In this document: positions 14,533 through 24,508 of the stretch, in pieces
How positions within the stretch are numbered: the first letter of the stretch is position 1
Layout of the letters: each line of letters opens with the position of its first letter
Source: Nocardioidaceae bacterium UBA4001
Lineage (GTDB): Bacteria > Actinomycetota > Actinomycetes > Propionibacteriales > Nocardioidaceae
Assembly: GCA_002384855.1 (NCBI GenBank)
Contig: DGBP01000030.1
Coordinates: 1 to 64,000 of the forward strand
DNA: 64,000 nt
Direction of reading: 5' to 3'
The notes under the pieces: model-generated
What the model saw: only the letters and a program-made list of their open reading frames with translations
What the model was told of the DNA's origin: nothing
Databases searched by the model: none
Position numbers and translations under genes: made by a program

Positions 14533-16356
14533 ATGACCCAGACCATGGAACCGACCGGTACGACGCAGTCCACCACGCCGCAGGAGCGCGTGAATGCCTG
14601 GTTCTCGGCCTTCGAGGACGCCCTCACCGCCCGGGACGTCGACACAGCAGCCGACCTCTTCGCGCCGACGTCGTTCTGGCGCGACCTGGTGTCCTTCACC
14701 TGGAACATCACCACCGTGGAGAACCGCGCGGGGGTGGCGGACCTGCTCCGGAGCACGCTGGAGGGCACCGACCCGCGTGGCTTCCGCACCACGGAGCCGC
14801 CCGAGGAGGCCGACGGCGTCACCACGGCGTGGTTCGAGTTCGAGACCGCCGTCGGGCGCGGCAAGGGGCTGCTCAGGCTCACCGACGAAGGCGCCTGGAC
14901 CTTCCTCACGACGCTGTACGAGCTCAAGGGGCACGAGGAGCCGCTACGCACGGCCCGGCCCATGGGCGCCGAGCACGGCGCGAACCGGGACCGCCAGACC
15001 TGGCTCGAGCGCCGCGAGCAGGAGACGGAGGAGCTCGGCACCAGCGTGCAGCCCTATGTCCTCGTCGTCGGAGGCGGCCAGGGCGGCATCGCCCTCGGCG
15101 CCCGGCTGCGTCAGCTCGGGGTCCCGGCGATCGTGATCGACAAGCACCCCCGGCCGGGGGACCAGTGGCGCGGCCGCTACAAGTCGCTGTGCCTGCACGA
15201 CCCGGTCTGGTACGACCACCTGCCCTACCTGAAGTTCCCCGAGAACTGGCCGGTGTTCGCACCGAAGGACAAGATCGCCGACTGGCTCGAGTCCTACACG
15301 AAGGTCATGGAGGTCCCCTACTGGGGCAGCACGGTGGCCACGAGTGCGTCGTACTCCGAGGAGACCCAGGAGTGGACCGTCGAGGTCGAGCGCGAGGGCA
15401 AGCCGATCACTCTCCGTCCGCGCCAGCTCGTGCTGGCCACGGGCATGTCGGGCAAGCCGAACGTCCCCGTCATCCCCGGCCAGGACGTCTTCCGCGGGGA
15501 CCAGCACCACTCCTCGGCCCACCCCGGACCGGACGCCTACGCCGGGAAGCGCTGTGTCGTGATCGGCAGCAACAACTCGGCCTTCGACATCTGCGGGGCG
15601 CTGTGGGAGCACGGAGCCGACGTGACGATGGTCCAGCGCAGCTCGACGCACATCGTGAAGAGCGACACGCTCATGGACATCGGCCTCGGCGACCTGTACT
15701 CCGAGCGCGCCCTGGCCGCCGGCGTCACCACCGAGAAGGCGGACCTGATCTTCGCCTCGCTCCCCTACCGGATCATGCACGAGTTCCAGATCCCGCTCTA
15801 CGACCAGATGCGCGAGCGCGACAAGGACTTCTACGACCGGCTGGAGAAGGCCGGCTTCGACCTCGACTGGGGCGACGACGGGTCGGGACTGTTCATGAAG
15901 TACCTCCGGCGTGGATCGGGCTACTACATCGACGTGGGCGCCGCCGACCTGGTCGCGAACGGCGAGGTCAAGCTCGCCCACGGCCAGGTCGACCACCTCA
16001 CGGAGGACGCCGCGGTGCTGGCCGACGGCACCGTGCTCCCCGCTGACCTGGTGGTCTACGCGACCGGCTACGGCTCGATGAACGGGTGGGCTGCGGACCT
16101 GATCAGCCAGGAGGTGGCGGACAAGGTGGGCAAGGTGTGGGGCCTCGGGTCCGACACCACCAAGGACCCGGGCCCGTGGGAGGGCGAGCAGCGCAACATG
16201 TGGAAGCCCACCCAGCAGGAGGCGCTGTGGTTCCACGGCGGCAACCTCCACCAGTCGCGCCACTACTCCCTCTACCTGGCCCTGCAGCTCAAGGCTCGCC
16301 ACGAAGGCATCGAGACCCCTGTCTACGGCCTCCAGGAGGTCCACCACCTCTGCTGA
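14533..16356 (+). CDS. Flavin-containing monooxygenase with N-terminal SnoaL-like domain
   Basis: A 607-residue two-part protein. Residues 15-140 form a SnoaL/NTF2-like domain (QERVNAWFSAFEDALTARD). The remainder is an FMO-type NAD(P)/FAD monooxygenase: FAD fingerprint VVGGGQGGIALG at 178-189, GDQWRGRY after the first beta-alpha-beta unit, and NAD(P) fingerprint VVIGSNNSAFDI near 342-353. C-terminal FHGGNLHQSRHYS is typical of this subgroup. FMOs oxygenate nucleophilic or carbonyl substrates with NADPH and O2. Single gene with its own strong terminator downstream and a divergent GAF regulator upstream, so likely substrate-induced. Substrate unknown. Confidence 0.9.
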   Translation: MTQTMEPTGTTQSTTPQERVNAWFSAFEDALTARDVDTAADLFAPTSFWRDLVSFTWNITTVENRAGVADLLRSTLEGTDPRGFRTTEPPEEADGVTTAWFEFETAVGRGKGLLRLTDEGAWTFLTTLYELKGHEEPLRTARPMGAEHGANRDRQTWLERREQETEELGTSVQPYVLVVGGGQGGIALGARLRQLGVPAIVIDKHPRPGDQWRGRYKSLCLHDPVWYDHLPYLKFPENWPVFAPKDKIADWLESYTKVMEVPYWGSTVATSASYSEETQEWTVEVEREGKPITLRPRQLVLATGMSGKPNVPVIPGQDVFRGDQHHSSAHPGPDAYAGKRCVVIGSNNSAFDICGALWEHGADVTMVQRSSTHIVKSDTLMDIGLGDLYSERALAAGVTTEKADLIFASLPYRIMHEFQIPLYDQMRERDKDFYDRLEKAGFDLDWGDDGSGLFMKYLRRGSGYYIDVGAADLVANGEVKLAHGQVDHLTEDAAVLADGTVLPADLVVYATGYGSMNGWAADLISQEVADKVGKVWGLGSDTTKDPGPWEGEQRNMWKPTQQEALWFHGGNLHQSRHYSLYLALQLKARHEGIETPVYGLQEVHHLC

Positions 16357-16390
16357 CCGACGACAGGGCACGCCTCGCACCCATAGGAGG

Positions 16391-16425
16391 AGGGGCCCCA
16401 CGACGAAGCACGTCGTGGGGCCCCT
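16391..16425 (+). terminator. Strong hairpin terminator after the monooxygenase
   Basis: AGGGGCCCCACGACG (16391-16405) pairs perfectly with CGTCGTGGGGCCCCT (16411-16425), a 15-bp stem with loop AAGCA, 34 bases after the stop codon. No T-run follows, as often in high-GC actinobacteria. Confidence 0.8.
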
Positions 16426-16464
16426 GCACGGCGATCCCCGTGGTCAGCGAACGACGGTCTCCGG

Positions 16465-17130
16465 GGACCTCGTGAACTCGCCTACCATGACCGGGCCGGG
16501 AAGGTTCTGGTCGGTGCGTACCTGGGGGTCCCCCTGTCGACGGCGGACGGGAGCACGATCGGCGCACTGTGTGTCTTCGACCCGGCACCCAGGACGTGGT
16601 CGGACCGCGACGTGGCGCTCCTCGAGCGCCTCGCCCCACCGGTCGTCGCCGACCTCGAGCTCGCTGCGCTCAGCGCGGAGTACGAGGCCGACCGGGTGGT
16701 CTGGCAGCTGGCCGTGGACGCAGCCGGCATCGGTGCCTTCGACTGGGACCTGGTCTCGGGTGAGCTGCGTTGGGACGACCGGCTGCTCGAGCTCTTCGGC
16801 CTCGACCGGGAGAGCTTCGGCGGCGACATCGACGCCTTCAACGCCGCCGTCCACGCGGAGGACCTCCCCCGGGTGACCCACGCCCTGACCGAGGGTCACC
16901 ACCCTCGGCGGCGACGACGCGGACCTCCTGCTGGGCCTCGACCCCAGCACCCGCCGCGCGGAGCAGGTCGTGGCGCTCGCCCGCGAAAGCACCCTGCTGC
17001 TCTACACCGACGGGCTGGTCGAGCGGCGCGACGAGCCGCTCGAGGACGGGCTCGCCCGCCTCGCGCGCACCCTCACCGAGCTCGTGGGACAGAACCTCGA
17101 CTGCCGCCGACCGTCGAGCAGCGCCACTGA
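16465..17130 (+). pseudogene. Broken GAF-PAS-PP2C (SpoIIE-type) phosphatase gene
   Basis: Three pieces of one regulatory phosphatase survive in order. A GAF end: GKVLVGAYLGVPLSTADGS, then TIGALCVFDPAPRTWSDRD (16493-16610). A PAS start: GIGAFDWDLVSGELRWDDRL (about 16732-16800). Then the sense jumps frame near 16895 to the end of a SpoIIE/PP2C domain: LLGLDPSTRRAEQVVALA and LLLYTDGLVERRDEPLEDGL (about 16925-17070). The GAF N-terminus, the rest of PAS and most of the phosphatase core are missing, so an internal deletion with frameshift and a 5' truncation are inferred. A terminator follows the last in-frame stop at 17130. Confidence 0.75.
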
Positions 17131-17134
17131 CGCG

Positions 17135-17170
17135 GAGGAGCCCCGGCCGAACCTTCGGCCGGGGCTCCTC
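17135..17170 (+). terminator. Strong hairpin terminator
   Basis: GAGGAGCCCCGGCCGA (17135-17150) pairs perfectly with TCGGCCGGGGCTCCTC (17155-17170), a 16-bp stem with an ACCT loop. It lies between the broken phosphatase gene and the convergent protease gene, and can serve both strands. Confidence 0.8.
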
Positions 17171-17190
17171 TGTGTCGTCGAGCGCTCAGG

Positions 17191-17985
17191 TCACATGTAG
17201 CCCGCGATCCAGGCGAGCTCCTCGGCCTGGTCGACCCGGAACACACCACCGGTGCCGCCGCAGGTCGAGTTCAACCCGAACGACGTGACGCCCGCGATGA
17301 CGTTCGTGTCCTTGATGAAGTTCGGCCCGCCGGAGTCGCCGAAGCACGTGCCACCGGTGTGCGCGTTGTTCGACAGCAGCAGCGAGAAGTCACCGACGAT
17401 GCCGCCGTTGATCTGGTTCAGCTTCGGGTAGGAGACCATCCGGACCCGCTCGTTGTTCTCCTTCCACGCCGCGGCCGAGGGGAAGGACTCCTGGAGGCCG
17501 TAGCCGACCGCGGTGAAGAAGACCGTGTTCTGTCCGCGCTTGGTGGCGTACTGGTCGAGCTGACCGGCCACCGGCAGCTCGCCGTACGTGTCCATGTCCA
17601 CCGGCTCGTCGAGCACGACGAGGCCGAGGTCGGCGAGGTAGAACGCCGCGTCGTCGTAGTCGGGGTGGGTGTACGGCGTACCGCTCGCGTCACCGGTCAA
17701 CGGGTAACCGTTGTCGGGGATACCGCCCTCGACGTCGGCGTCGAACCAGATCTCGACGTGGTCGGCCCCGTCGGTACAGTGCCCTGCGGTGAGGAAGACC
17801 GTCGGCGAGATCAGGGTCCCGCTGCACCGCCACATCGGGTTGCCGTCGCCGTCCTGCGCGACCATGAGACCGACGTACGGGTGACCCTCTCCGTCGAGCT
17901 CCCCGTCGGTCACCGCGCCGGCCGTGCCGACTCCGGCGAACGTCAGCGCGAGCGTCGCCAGGGCTGCGGTCATCAGCTTCTTCAT
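17191..17985 (-). CDS. Secreted trypsin-like serine protease (S1 family)
   Basis: A 264-residue exported S1 protease. Residues 1-24 are a signal peptide (MKKLMTAALATLALTFAGVG). The catalytic triad is visible: His69 in LTAGHC, Asp119 in LADLGLVVLDEP, Ser218 in CFGDSGGP. Cys54 and Cys70 would form the usual disulfide beside the His. The segment before the first strand is short, so no long propeptide. ATG 17985 is preferred over an upstream start that would spoil the signal peptide. Stand-alone gene; substrate unknown. Confidence 0.92.
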   Translation of the reverse strand: MKKLMTAALATLALTFAGVGTAGAVTDGELDGEGHPYVGLMVAQDGDGNPMWRCSGTLISPTVFLTAGHCTDGADHVEIWFDADVEGGIPDNGYPLTGDASGTPYTHPDYDDAAFYLADLGLVVLDEPVDMDTYGELPVAGQLDQYATKRGQNTVFFTAVGYGLQESFPSAAAWKENNERVRMVSYPKLNQINGGIVGDFSLLLSNNAHTGGTCFGDSGGPNFIKDTNVIAGVTSFGLNSTCGGTGGVFRVDQAEELAWIAGYM

Positions 17986-18154
17986 ACGATCTCCCTCGAT
18001 CTTCACGTCCAGTGGCACTCTCGAGTCTCAGGTCGGCCGTACCGGCCCACAAGCCCCGAGGTGCCAAATAGCCCGACTGGACCGGATTGCACCACCCATA
18101 TGGGTCATGGCCGACAGAACGGGATCTCGCCGACCCTGCACTAGCCTCGACCCC

Positions 18155-18841
18155 GTGACAGCCGACGACCCGCGACCCGCAGGGCCCCTCCGGGTCGCCT
18201 TCGTCCCTGGTGTGACGCCCGACAAGTGGGCTCGCCGCTGGGCCGAGCGGATGCCCCCGTACAGCCTGGAGCTGCTGCCCGTCGAGGAGAACGACCAGAC
18301 CGCGGTGTTGTACGACGGCCGCGCCGACATGTGCCTGGTCCGGCTGCCGGTCGACGACGAGGAACGCCTCCACGTCATCCCGCTCTACACCGAGGTGCCG
18401 GTGGTCGTCGTACCCCGCGGACACTTCGTCGAGGCCGCCGACGAGGTCACGCTCGCCGACCTCGAGGACGAGATCGTGCACGCGGTGCCGCCCTTGAGCG
18501 CGAAGGACGCCGTCGCAACGGTCGGGGCGGGCGTCGGCGTGGTGATCCTGCCGATGTCGGTGGCCCGGCTGCACCACCGCAAGGACGTCGCCGAGCGGCC
18601 GGTCACCGACCTGCCCGAGACCTGCATCGCGCTCGCCTGGCGCCGCGACCTGGACGACGACCGGACCCAGGCGTTCGTCGGGGTCGTCCGCGGACGGACC
18701 GCGCACAGCTCGCGGGGAGAGGCAGCAGCTGCCCGCGGACAGACGCAGAAGCCGAAGCCGAAGCCGGTGCGACCCACCACCCGTCGGTCGGCGACCAGGC
18801 ACGGACCGCGTGGGTCGGGCGGTGGACGTGGTCGGCGCTGA
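18155..18841 (+). CDS. LysR-type substrate-binding-domain protein without DNA-binding domain
   Basis: A 228-residue protein from GTG 18155. The core (PLRVAFVPGVTPDKWARRWAE, then DMCLVRLPVDDEERLHVIPLY, then VPRGHFVEAADEVTLADLED) is the periplasmic-binding-like effector domain of LysR regulators, starting directly at the first strand, with no helix-turn-helix. The last 40 residues are a disordered basic tail (repeated KP and Arg/Gly). It could be a sensory protein that works with another partner or a nucleic-acid binder through its tail. No operon partner; 140 bases separate it from the convergent antiporter gene. Confidence 0.72.
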   Translation: MTADDPRPAGPLRVAFVPGVTPDKWARRWAERMPPYSLELLPVEENDQTAVLYDGRADMCLVRLPVDDEERLHVIPLYTEVPVVVVPRGHFVEAADEVTLADLEDEIVHAVPPLSAKDAVATVGAGVGVVILPMSVARLHHRKDVAERPVTDLPETCIALAWRRDLDDDRTQAFVGVVRGRTAHSSRGEAAAARGQTQKPKPKPVRPTTRRSATRHGPRGSGGGRGRR

Positions 18842-18981
18842 GCGCAGCGCTGAGTCCGTCCGACGAGCCCCGGCGCAGGCGGCTGGGTGCTCCTCGGGGC
18901 GATGACGATGCCGGGGCGCAGGGACGCTCGGACGGCCGTGAACCAGCGATCACCGGGGCCGGCCCGCGGAGCCGACGAGGC

Positions 18982-20142
18982 TCAGCTGCCGCGTGCAGCC
19001 CGCGCAGCGAACGGCTCTGCCAGCGCGTCGGCGAACCGGCCCAGCAGCGGCCCCAGGATGCCGAGGATCACCACGTAGCCCGACGCGATCGGACCGAGGT
19101 CCGTGTAGCCCGCACCCACCGCGAGGCCGGCGATCACGATGGAGAACTCGCCTCGGGCGACCAGCGCAGTGCCTGCCCTGACCCGGCCGCGGGTGCCCAC
19201 CCCGTCTCGGCGTGCGGCGTAGGCGCCGGTGGCCACCTTCGTCAGGGTGCTGACCATCGCAAGGGCGAAGGCGGCCGGCAGGAACGGCGCCAGGTCGGCC
19301 GGAGAGGTCGCCAGCCCGAAGGAGAGGAAGAAGAGGGCGGCGAACAGGTCGCGCAACGGCCCGAGCACGTCTCGAGCGCGTTCGGCCGTCCCGCTGGGGA
19401 TGGCGAGCCCGACAAGGAAGGCGCCGACCGCGGCGGAGGCGTCGACCGCGAAGGTCAGACCGGCCACGACGAGCATCAGGCCCAGGACCCGGAGCAGCAC
19501 CTGCTCGTCGTCGTCATGGCCCAGCAACCGGCCCAGGTGGTGGCCGAGGTGGCGGCTCGCGAGCAGCACCAGCAGCACGACACCGAGCGCGGCACCCACG
19601 GCCACCGCCGCGGCCGTCGCCGTTCCACCCGCCAGCGCCACGACGAGCAGCGGCAGGAAGACCGCCATCAAGATGTCCTCCAGCACGAGCACCGACAGCA
19701 CGGCCGGCGTCTCGCGGAAACCGGTGCGTCTCAGGTCGCTGAGGAGGCGGGCGACGATCCCGGACGAGGAGATCCAGGTGACCCCGGCGAGGGCCAGGCA
19801 GGCCTGCCACTCGTAGCCGAGCAGGAGTCCTGCCACGAAGCCGACCGGTGCGTTGAGCACCAGGTCGACCACCCCCGACGGGGCGTGCCGTCGCATGGAG
19901 GTCGTGAACTCGGCTGCGGAGAACTCCAGCCCGAGCATCAGCAGCAGGAGGAGGACGCCGAGCTCCCCGGCGGCCTCGATGAACTCCGTCGAGGCGCCCA
20001 GGTCGTGCAGCCCGCCCTCCCCCAGCAGCAGGCCGGCGAGGAGGAAGAACGGGATCGCCGACAGGCCCAGCCTGCCGGCGACGTTCGCGAGCGCCCCGAG
20101 CAGCAGCAAGATGATGCCGAGCTCGAGCAGGAATGCGTCCAC
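18982..20142 (-). CDS. khtU: CPA2-family cation:proton antiporter, membrane subunit (KhtU-like)
   Basis: A 386-residue polytopic membrane protein with about 12 hydrophobic segments starting LLELGIILLLLGALANVAGRL. It has the KefB/NapA fold features: GLLLGEGGL, LLLLMLGLEF, a long polar-free core, and ARGEFSIVIAGLA near the end. It lacks a cytosolic RCK domain of its own; that is supplied by the preceding gene (13 bases upstream), as in KhtT-KhtU. The system exchanges K+ (or Na+) for H+ across the membrane. The product could also be named a generic CPA2 exchanger. Confidence 0.85.
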   Translation of the reverse strand: MDAFLLELGIILLLLGALANVAGRLGLSAIPFFLLAGLLLGEGGLHDLGASTEFIEAAGELGVLLLLLMLGLEFSAAEFTTSMRRHAPSGVVDLVLNAPVGFVAGLLLGYEWQACLALAGVTWISSSGIVARLLSDLRRTGFRETPAVLSVLVLEDILMAVFLPLLVVALAGGTATAAAVAVGAALGVVLLVLLASRHLGHHLGRLLGHDDDEQVLLRVLGLMLVVAGLTFAVDASAAVGAFLVGLAIPSGTAERARDVLGPLRDLFAALFFLSFGLATSPADLAPFLPAAFALAMVSTLTKVATGAYAARRDGVGTRGRVRAGTALVARGEFSIVIAGLAVGAGYTDLGPIASGYVVILGILGPLLGRFADALAEPFAARAARGS

Positions 20143-20155
20143 GTGGCCCGGCGGA

Positions 20156-20635
20156 CTATCCGCGGACGATGCGGCGGACCGCGTCCATGCCGCTGGTGGT
20201 GCCGATCACGACGAGGGCGTCACCGCCGCGGAGCACCTCGCTCGGTGGAGGTGAGGTGATCACGTCCTCGCCGCGGACCACGGCCACGATCGAGGCGCCG
20301 GTCAGGGTGCGGATGCGCGCGTCGCCGAGGGGCTTGCCGTCGAAACGCGAGCCGGCCGGCACGTCGATGGTCTCGGACGCCAGGCCGGGAATCTCGCGGG
20401 TGAGGTCCGCGAACCTCTCGACGATGCGGGGGGCACCGAGGATCTCCGCCAGCATGTCGGCCTCGTCCCGGGTCAGGGTGAGCAGCGTCTCGGCAGCGTC
20501 AGGGTCCCGCTTCTCGTAGCGGACGAAGTCGAACTGCCCGTCACGCTTCGCGACGACGCCCACCCGGCTACCGGACGCCGTCTGGAACTCGTAGCAGACC
20601 CCCACGCCCGGGAGCAGGATCTCGGTGATCTCCAT
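20156..20635 (-). CDS. khtT: RCK_C (TrkA-C) regulatory subunit, KhtT-like
   Basis: A 159-residue soluble protein. An N-terminal beta-rich domain starts MEITEILLPGVGVCYEFQT, which matches KhtT homologues. The C-terminal RCK_C fold includes PAGSRFDGKPLGDARIRTL, IVAVVRGEDVITSPPPSEVL and GDALVVIGTTSGMDAV. Known RCK_C domains of this type bind c-di-AMP and gate the partner antiporter. ATG 20635 chosen over a start 81 bases earlier that overlaps the broken DUF427 gene. Two-gene operon with khtU. Confidence 0.85.
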   Translation of the reverse strand: MEITEILLPGVGVCYEFQTASGSRVGVVAKRDGQFDFVRYEKRDPDAAETLLTLTRDEADMLAEILGAPRIVERFADLTREIPGLASETIDVPAGSRFDGKPLGDARIRTLTGASIVAVVRGEDVITSPPPSEVLRGGDALVVIGTTSGMDAVRRIVRG

Positions 20636-20649
20636 GGCGCCAGTCTGCC

Positions 20650-20841
20650 GGATCCCCCGCGACGGTCCGGGCAACGGGTCACCACGACGTCGAGGTACGC
20701 CGCGGTCCCCTTCCACTCGCAGAAGGACGTCCCCGCGGCGGGAACCAGGCTTCTCGATCGGGCCACGACCTCGCCGCCGAGCACGACCTCCTGCGCCGGC
20801 CCCGGGGTCTCCGGCCCCGGGGTCTCCGGCCTCGGTCTCAC
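20650..20841 (-). pseudogene. Internally deleted DUF427 gene fragment
   Basis: GTG 20841 has a good AGGAGG ribosome-binding site and the family-like opening VRPRPETPGP, here with the ETPGP unit duplicated. It then reads EVVLGGEVVARSRS and jumps straight to LVPAAGTSFCEWKGTAAYLDV. In intact DUF427 proteins about fifty residues, including the ETSHPPTYY-type motif, separate these segments, and about 70 more follow. The rest is lost at the junction with khtT. The fragment may still be translated but is unlikely to fold. Confidence 0.65.
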
Positions 20842-20851
20842 GCGTACCTCC

Positions 20852-22860
<2,009 letters not shown>

Positions 22861-23268
22861 CTACCCGCCCCGAGGCCGATCACCTCGGTCGAAGAGGTCC
22901 CCCCGGCCGAACATGCCGGCGGTCTCGCGCGCACTCGGCGTCCCCGCGTCGGGGTCGGCTCCGGCGGCGAGCAGGACGTCGATGACAGGGCGCTCGTCCT
23001 TGAACACCGCGCCGGCCAGCGGGCTCTGGCCACGGTCGTTGAGCCGGTCCACCTCCCCGCCCCGTCGGGCGAGCATCGCGACGGTCCCCGCGTGCCCGTG
23101 GTAGGCCGCCAGCATCAGCAGGGTGTTCCCCCGGGCGTCCATGAGGTCGACGGGCACGCCGGCCTCGACGTACGCCTCGAGCCGGTCGGTCGTGCCCGCG
23201 CGCGCCAGGTCGAACATCTGGTGGGCCAGGTCGATGACCTGCTCGTCGGGCCCGTCGGGGTCTGCCAT
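22861..23268 (-). CDS. Ankyrin-repeat protein
   Basis: A 135-residue protein of ankyrin repeats. After a helical lead-in (EQVIDLAHQMFDLARAGTTD) come RLEAYVEAGVPVDLMDARGN, TLLMLAAYHGHAGTVAMLARR, then GEVDRLNDRGQSPLAGAVF and VIDVLLAAGADPDAG, each with the ankyrin TPLxxA/ L-A-hairpin pattern. Such proteins mediate protein binding; the actinobacterial ones are often linked with catalase or heavy-metal defence but no such partner is adjacent here. Divergent from galK by 40 bases. ATG 23268 gives a sensible N-terminus. Confidence 0.9.
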   Translation of the reverse strand: MADPDGPDEQVIDLAHQMFDLARAGTTDRLEAYVEAGVPVDLMDARGNTLLMLAAYHGHAGTVAMLARRGGEVDRLNDRGQSPLAGAVFKDERPVIDVLLAAGADPDAGTPSARETAGMFGRGDLFDRGDRPRGG

Positions 23269-23308
23269 GCCCCGATTCTGGCAGGGCCCGGGTCGTACAG
23301 TGACCGCC

Positions 23309-24508
23309 ATGTCGCCCTCCCCCGCCGCCGACGTGGTCGACGCCGGCGACCCGGAGCAGGTCGCGGCAGCGCTCGGCGAGGAGCTGGTCCGGCGGACGGG
23401 AAGAGGGCCGGAGGTGGTCACGTGTGCCCCCGGCCGCGTCAACCTGATCGGCGAGCACCTCGACTACAACCGCGGGCGCTGCCTGCCTCTGGCGCTTCCG
23501 CACGCGACGTACGCCGCGGCGGCCGCGCGTGGGGACCGTGTGCTGTCGGTGACCTCCCTGGCGATGGCCGAGACGCGGCAGGTGCCCCTCGACGGTCTCG
23601 CCCCCGGCGCCGTCCACGGGTGGGCAGCCTACGTCGCCGGTGTGCTCTGGGCGATGGCCGCCGACGGACGACCGGTGAGGGGCGTGGACGTCGTCGTCGA
23701 CAGCCGGGTCCCCGTGGGCGCGGGGCTCTCCAGCTCGGCGGCCCTGGAGTGTGCGGTGGCCCTTGCCGTCCTGGAGCTCGCGGGGGTGCCGGACACACCC
23801 GACGCCCGTCGCGCGCTCGTGGCCGCCTGTGTGCGCGCGGAGACCGAGATGGTCGGCGCCCCGACCGGGGGGATGGACCAGTCGGTCGCGCTGCTGGCCG
23901 AGCGCGGGCATGCACTGCTCCTCGACTTCGCCGACGGCACGCCGACGCAGGTCCCGTGGGCGCCGGAGGCCGACGGGCTGACGCTCCTCGTGGTCGACAC
24001 CCGGGTCAGCCACCGCCTCGTCGACGGCGGCTACGCGTCCCGACGGAAGCAGTGCGAGCGGGCAGCGCGTGAGCTCGGGGTGGAGTCGCTGCGCGACGTC
24101 CAGGGCCACCCGGAGGTCCTCGACCGGCTCGCCGACCCCGTCGTACGGCGCCGCGCCCGGCACGTCCTCACCGAGCTCGACCGGGTGGACGTCGCCACGG
24201 ACGCCCTCACCCACGGCGACCACGCCGCCCTGGGTCCGGTCCTCGACGACTCACACGCCTCGCTCCGCGACGACTTCGAGGTCTCGTGCGCCGAGCTCGA
24301 CGTCGCGGTGGCGACCTGCCGTGGGCACGGCGCCCTCGGCGCCCGCATGACCGGGGGCGGCTTCGGCGGCTCGGCCGTCGCTCTCGTCCCGACGGACCGG
24401 GTGGACGAGGTCGGGCAGGCGGTCACCGACGAGTTCGCGGCGCGGCGGTGGGCGCCACCCGGCCTGCTGCCCGCGCCCGCGAGCGGCGGGGCGCGCCGGA
24501 TCAGGTAG
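23309..24508 (+). CDS. galK: Galactokinase
   Basis: A 399-residue GHMP kinase. The galactokinase signature GRVNLIGEHLDYN (about residues 44-56) is complete, the ATP-binding motif is VPVGAGLSSSAALE (about 132-145), and motif 3 is GARMTGGGFGGSAVAL near residue 346. Acidic and Arg residues that hold the sugar are in EHLDYN and the later DTRVSHRL segment. It phosphorylates galactose at O-1 with ATP. It stands alone without galT or galE, so galactose genes must lie elsewhere. Its 3' end overlaps the convergent DUF2252 gene by 8 bases. Confidence 0.95.
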   Translation: MSPSPAADVVDAGDPEQVAAALGEELVRRTGRGPEVVTCAPGRVNLIGEHLDYNRGRCLPLALPHATYAAAAARGDRVLSVTSLAMAETRQVPLDGLAPGAVHGWAAYVAGVLWAMAADGRPVRGVDVVVDSRVPVGAGLSSSAALECAVALAVLELAGVPDTPDARRALVAACVRAETEMVGAPTGGMDQSVALLAERGHALLLDFADGTPTQVPWAPEADGLTLLVVDTRVSHRLVDGGYASRRKQCERAARELGVESLRDVQGHPEVLDRLADPVVRRRARHVLTELDRVDVATDALTHGDHAALGPVLDDSHASLRDDFEVSCAELDVAVATCRGHGALGARMTGGGFGGSAVALVPTDRVDEVGQAVTDEFAARRWAPPGLLPAPASGGARRIR

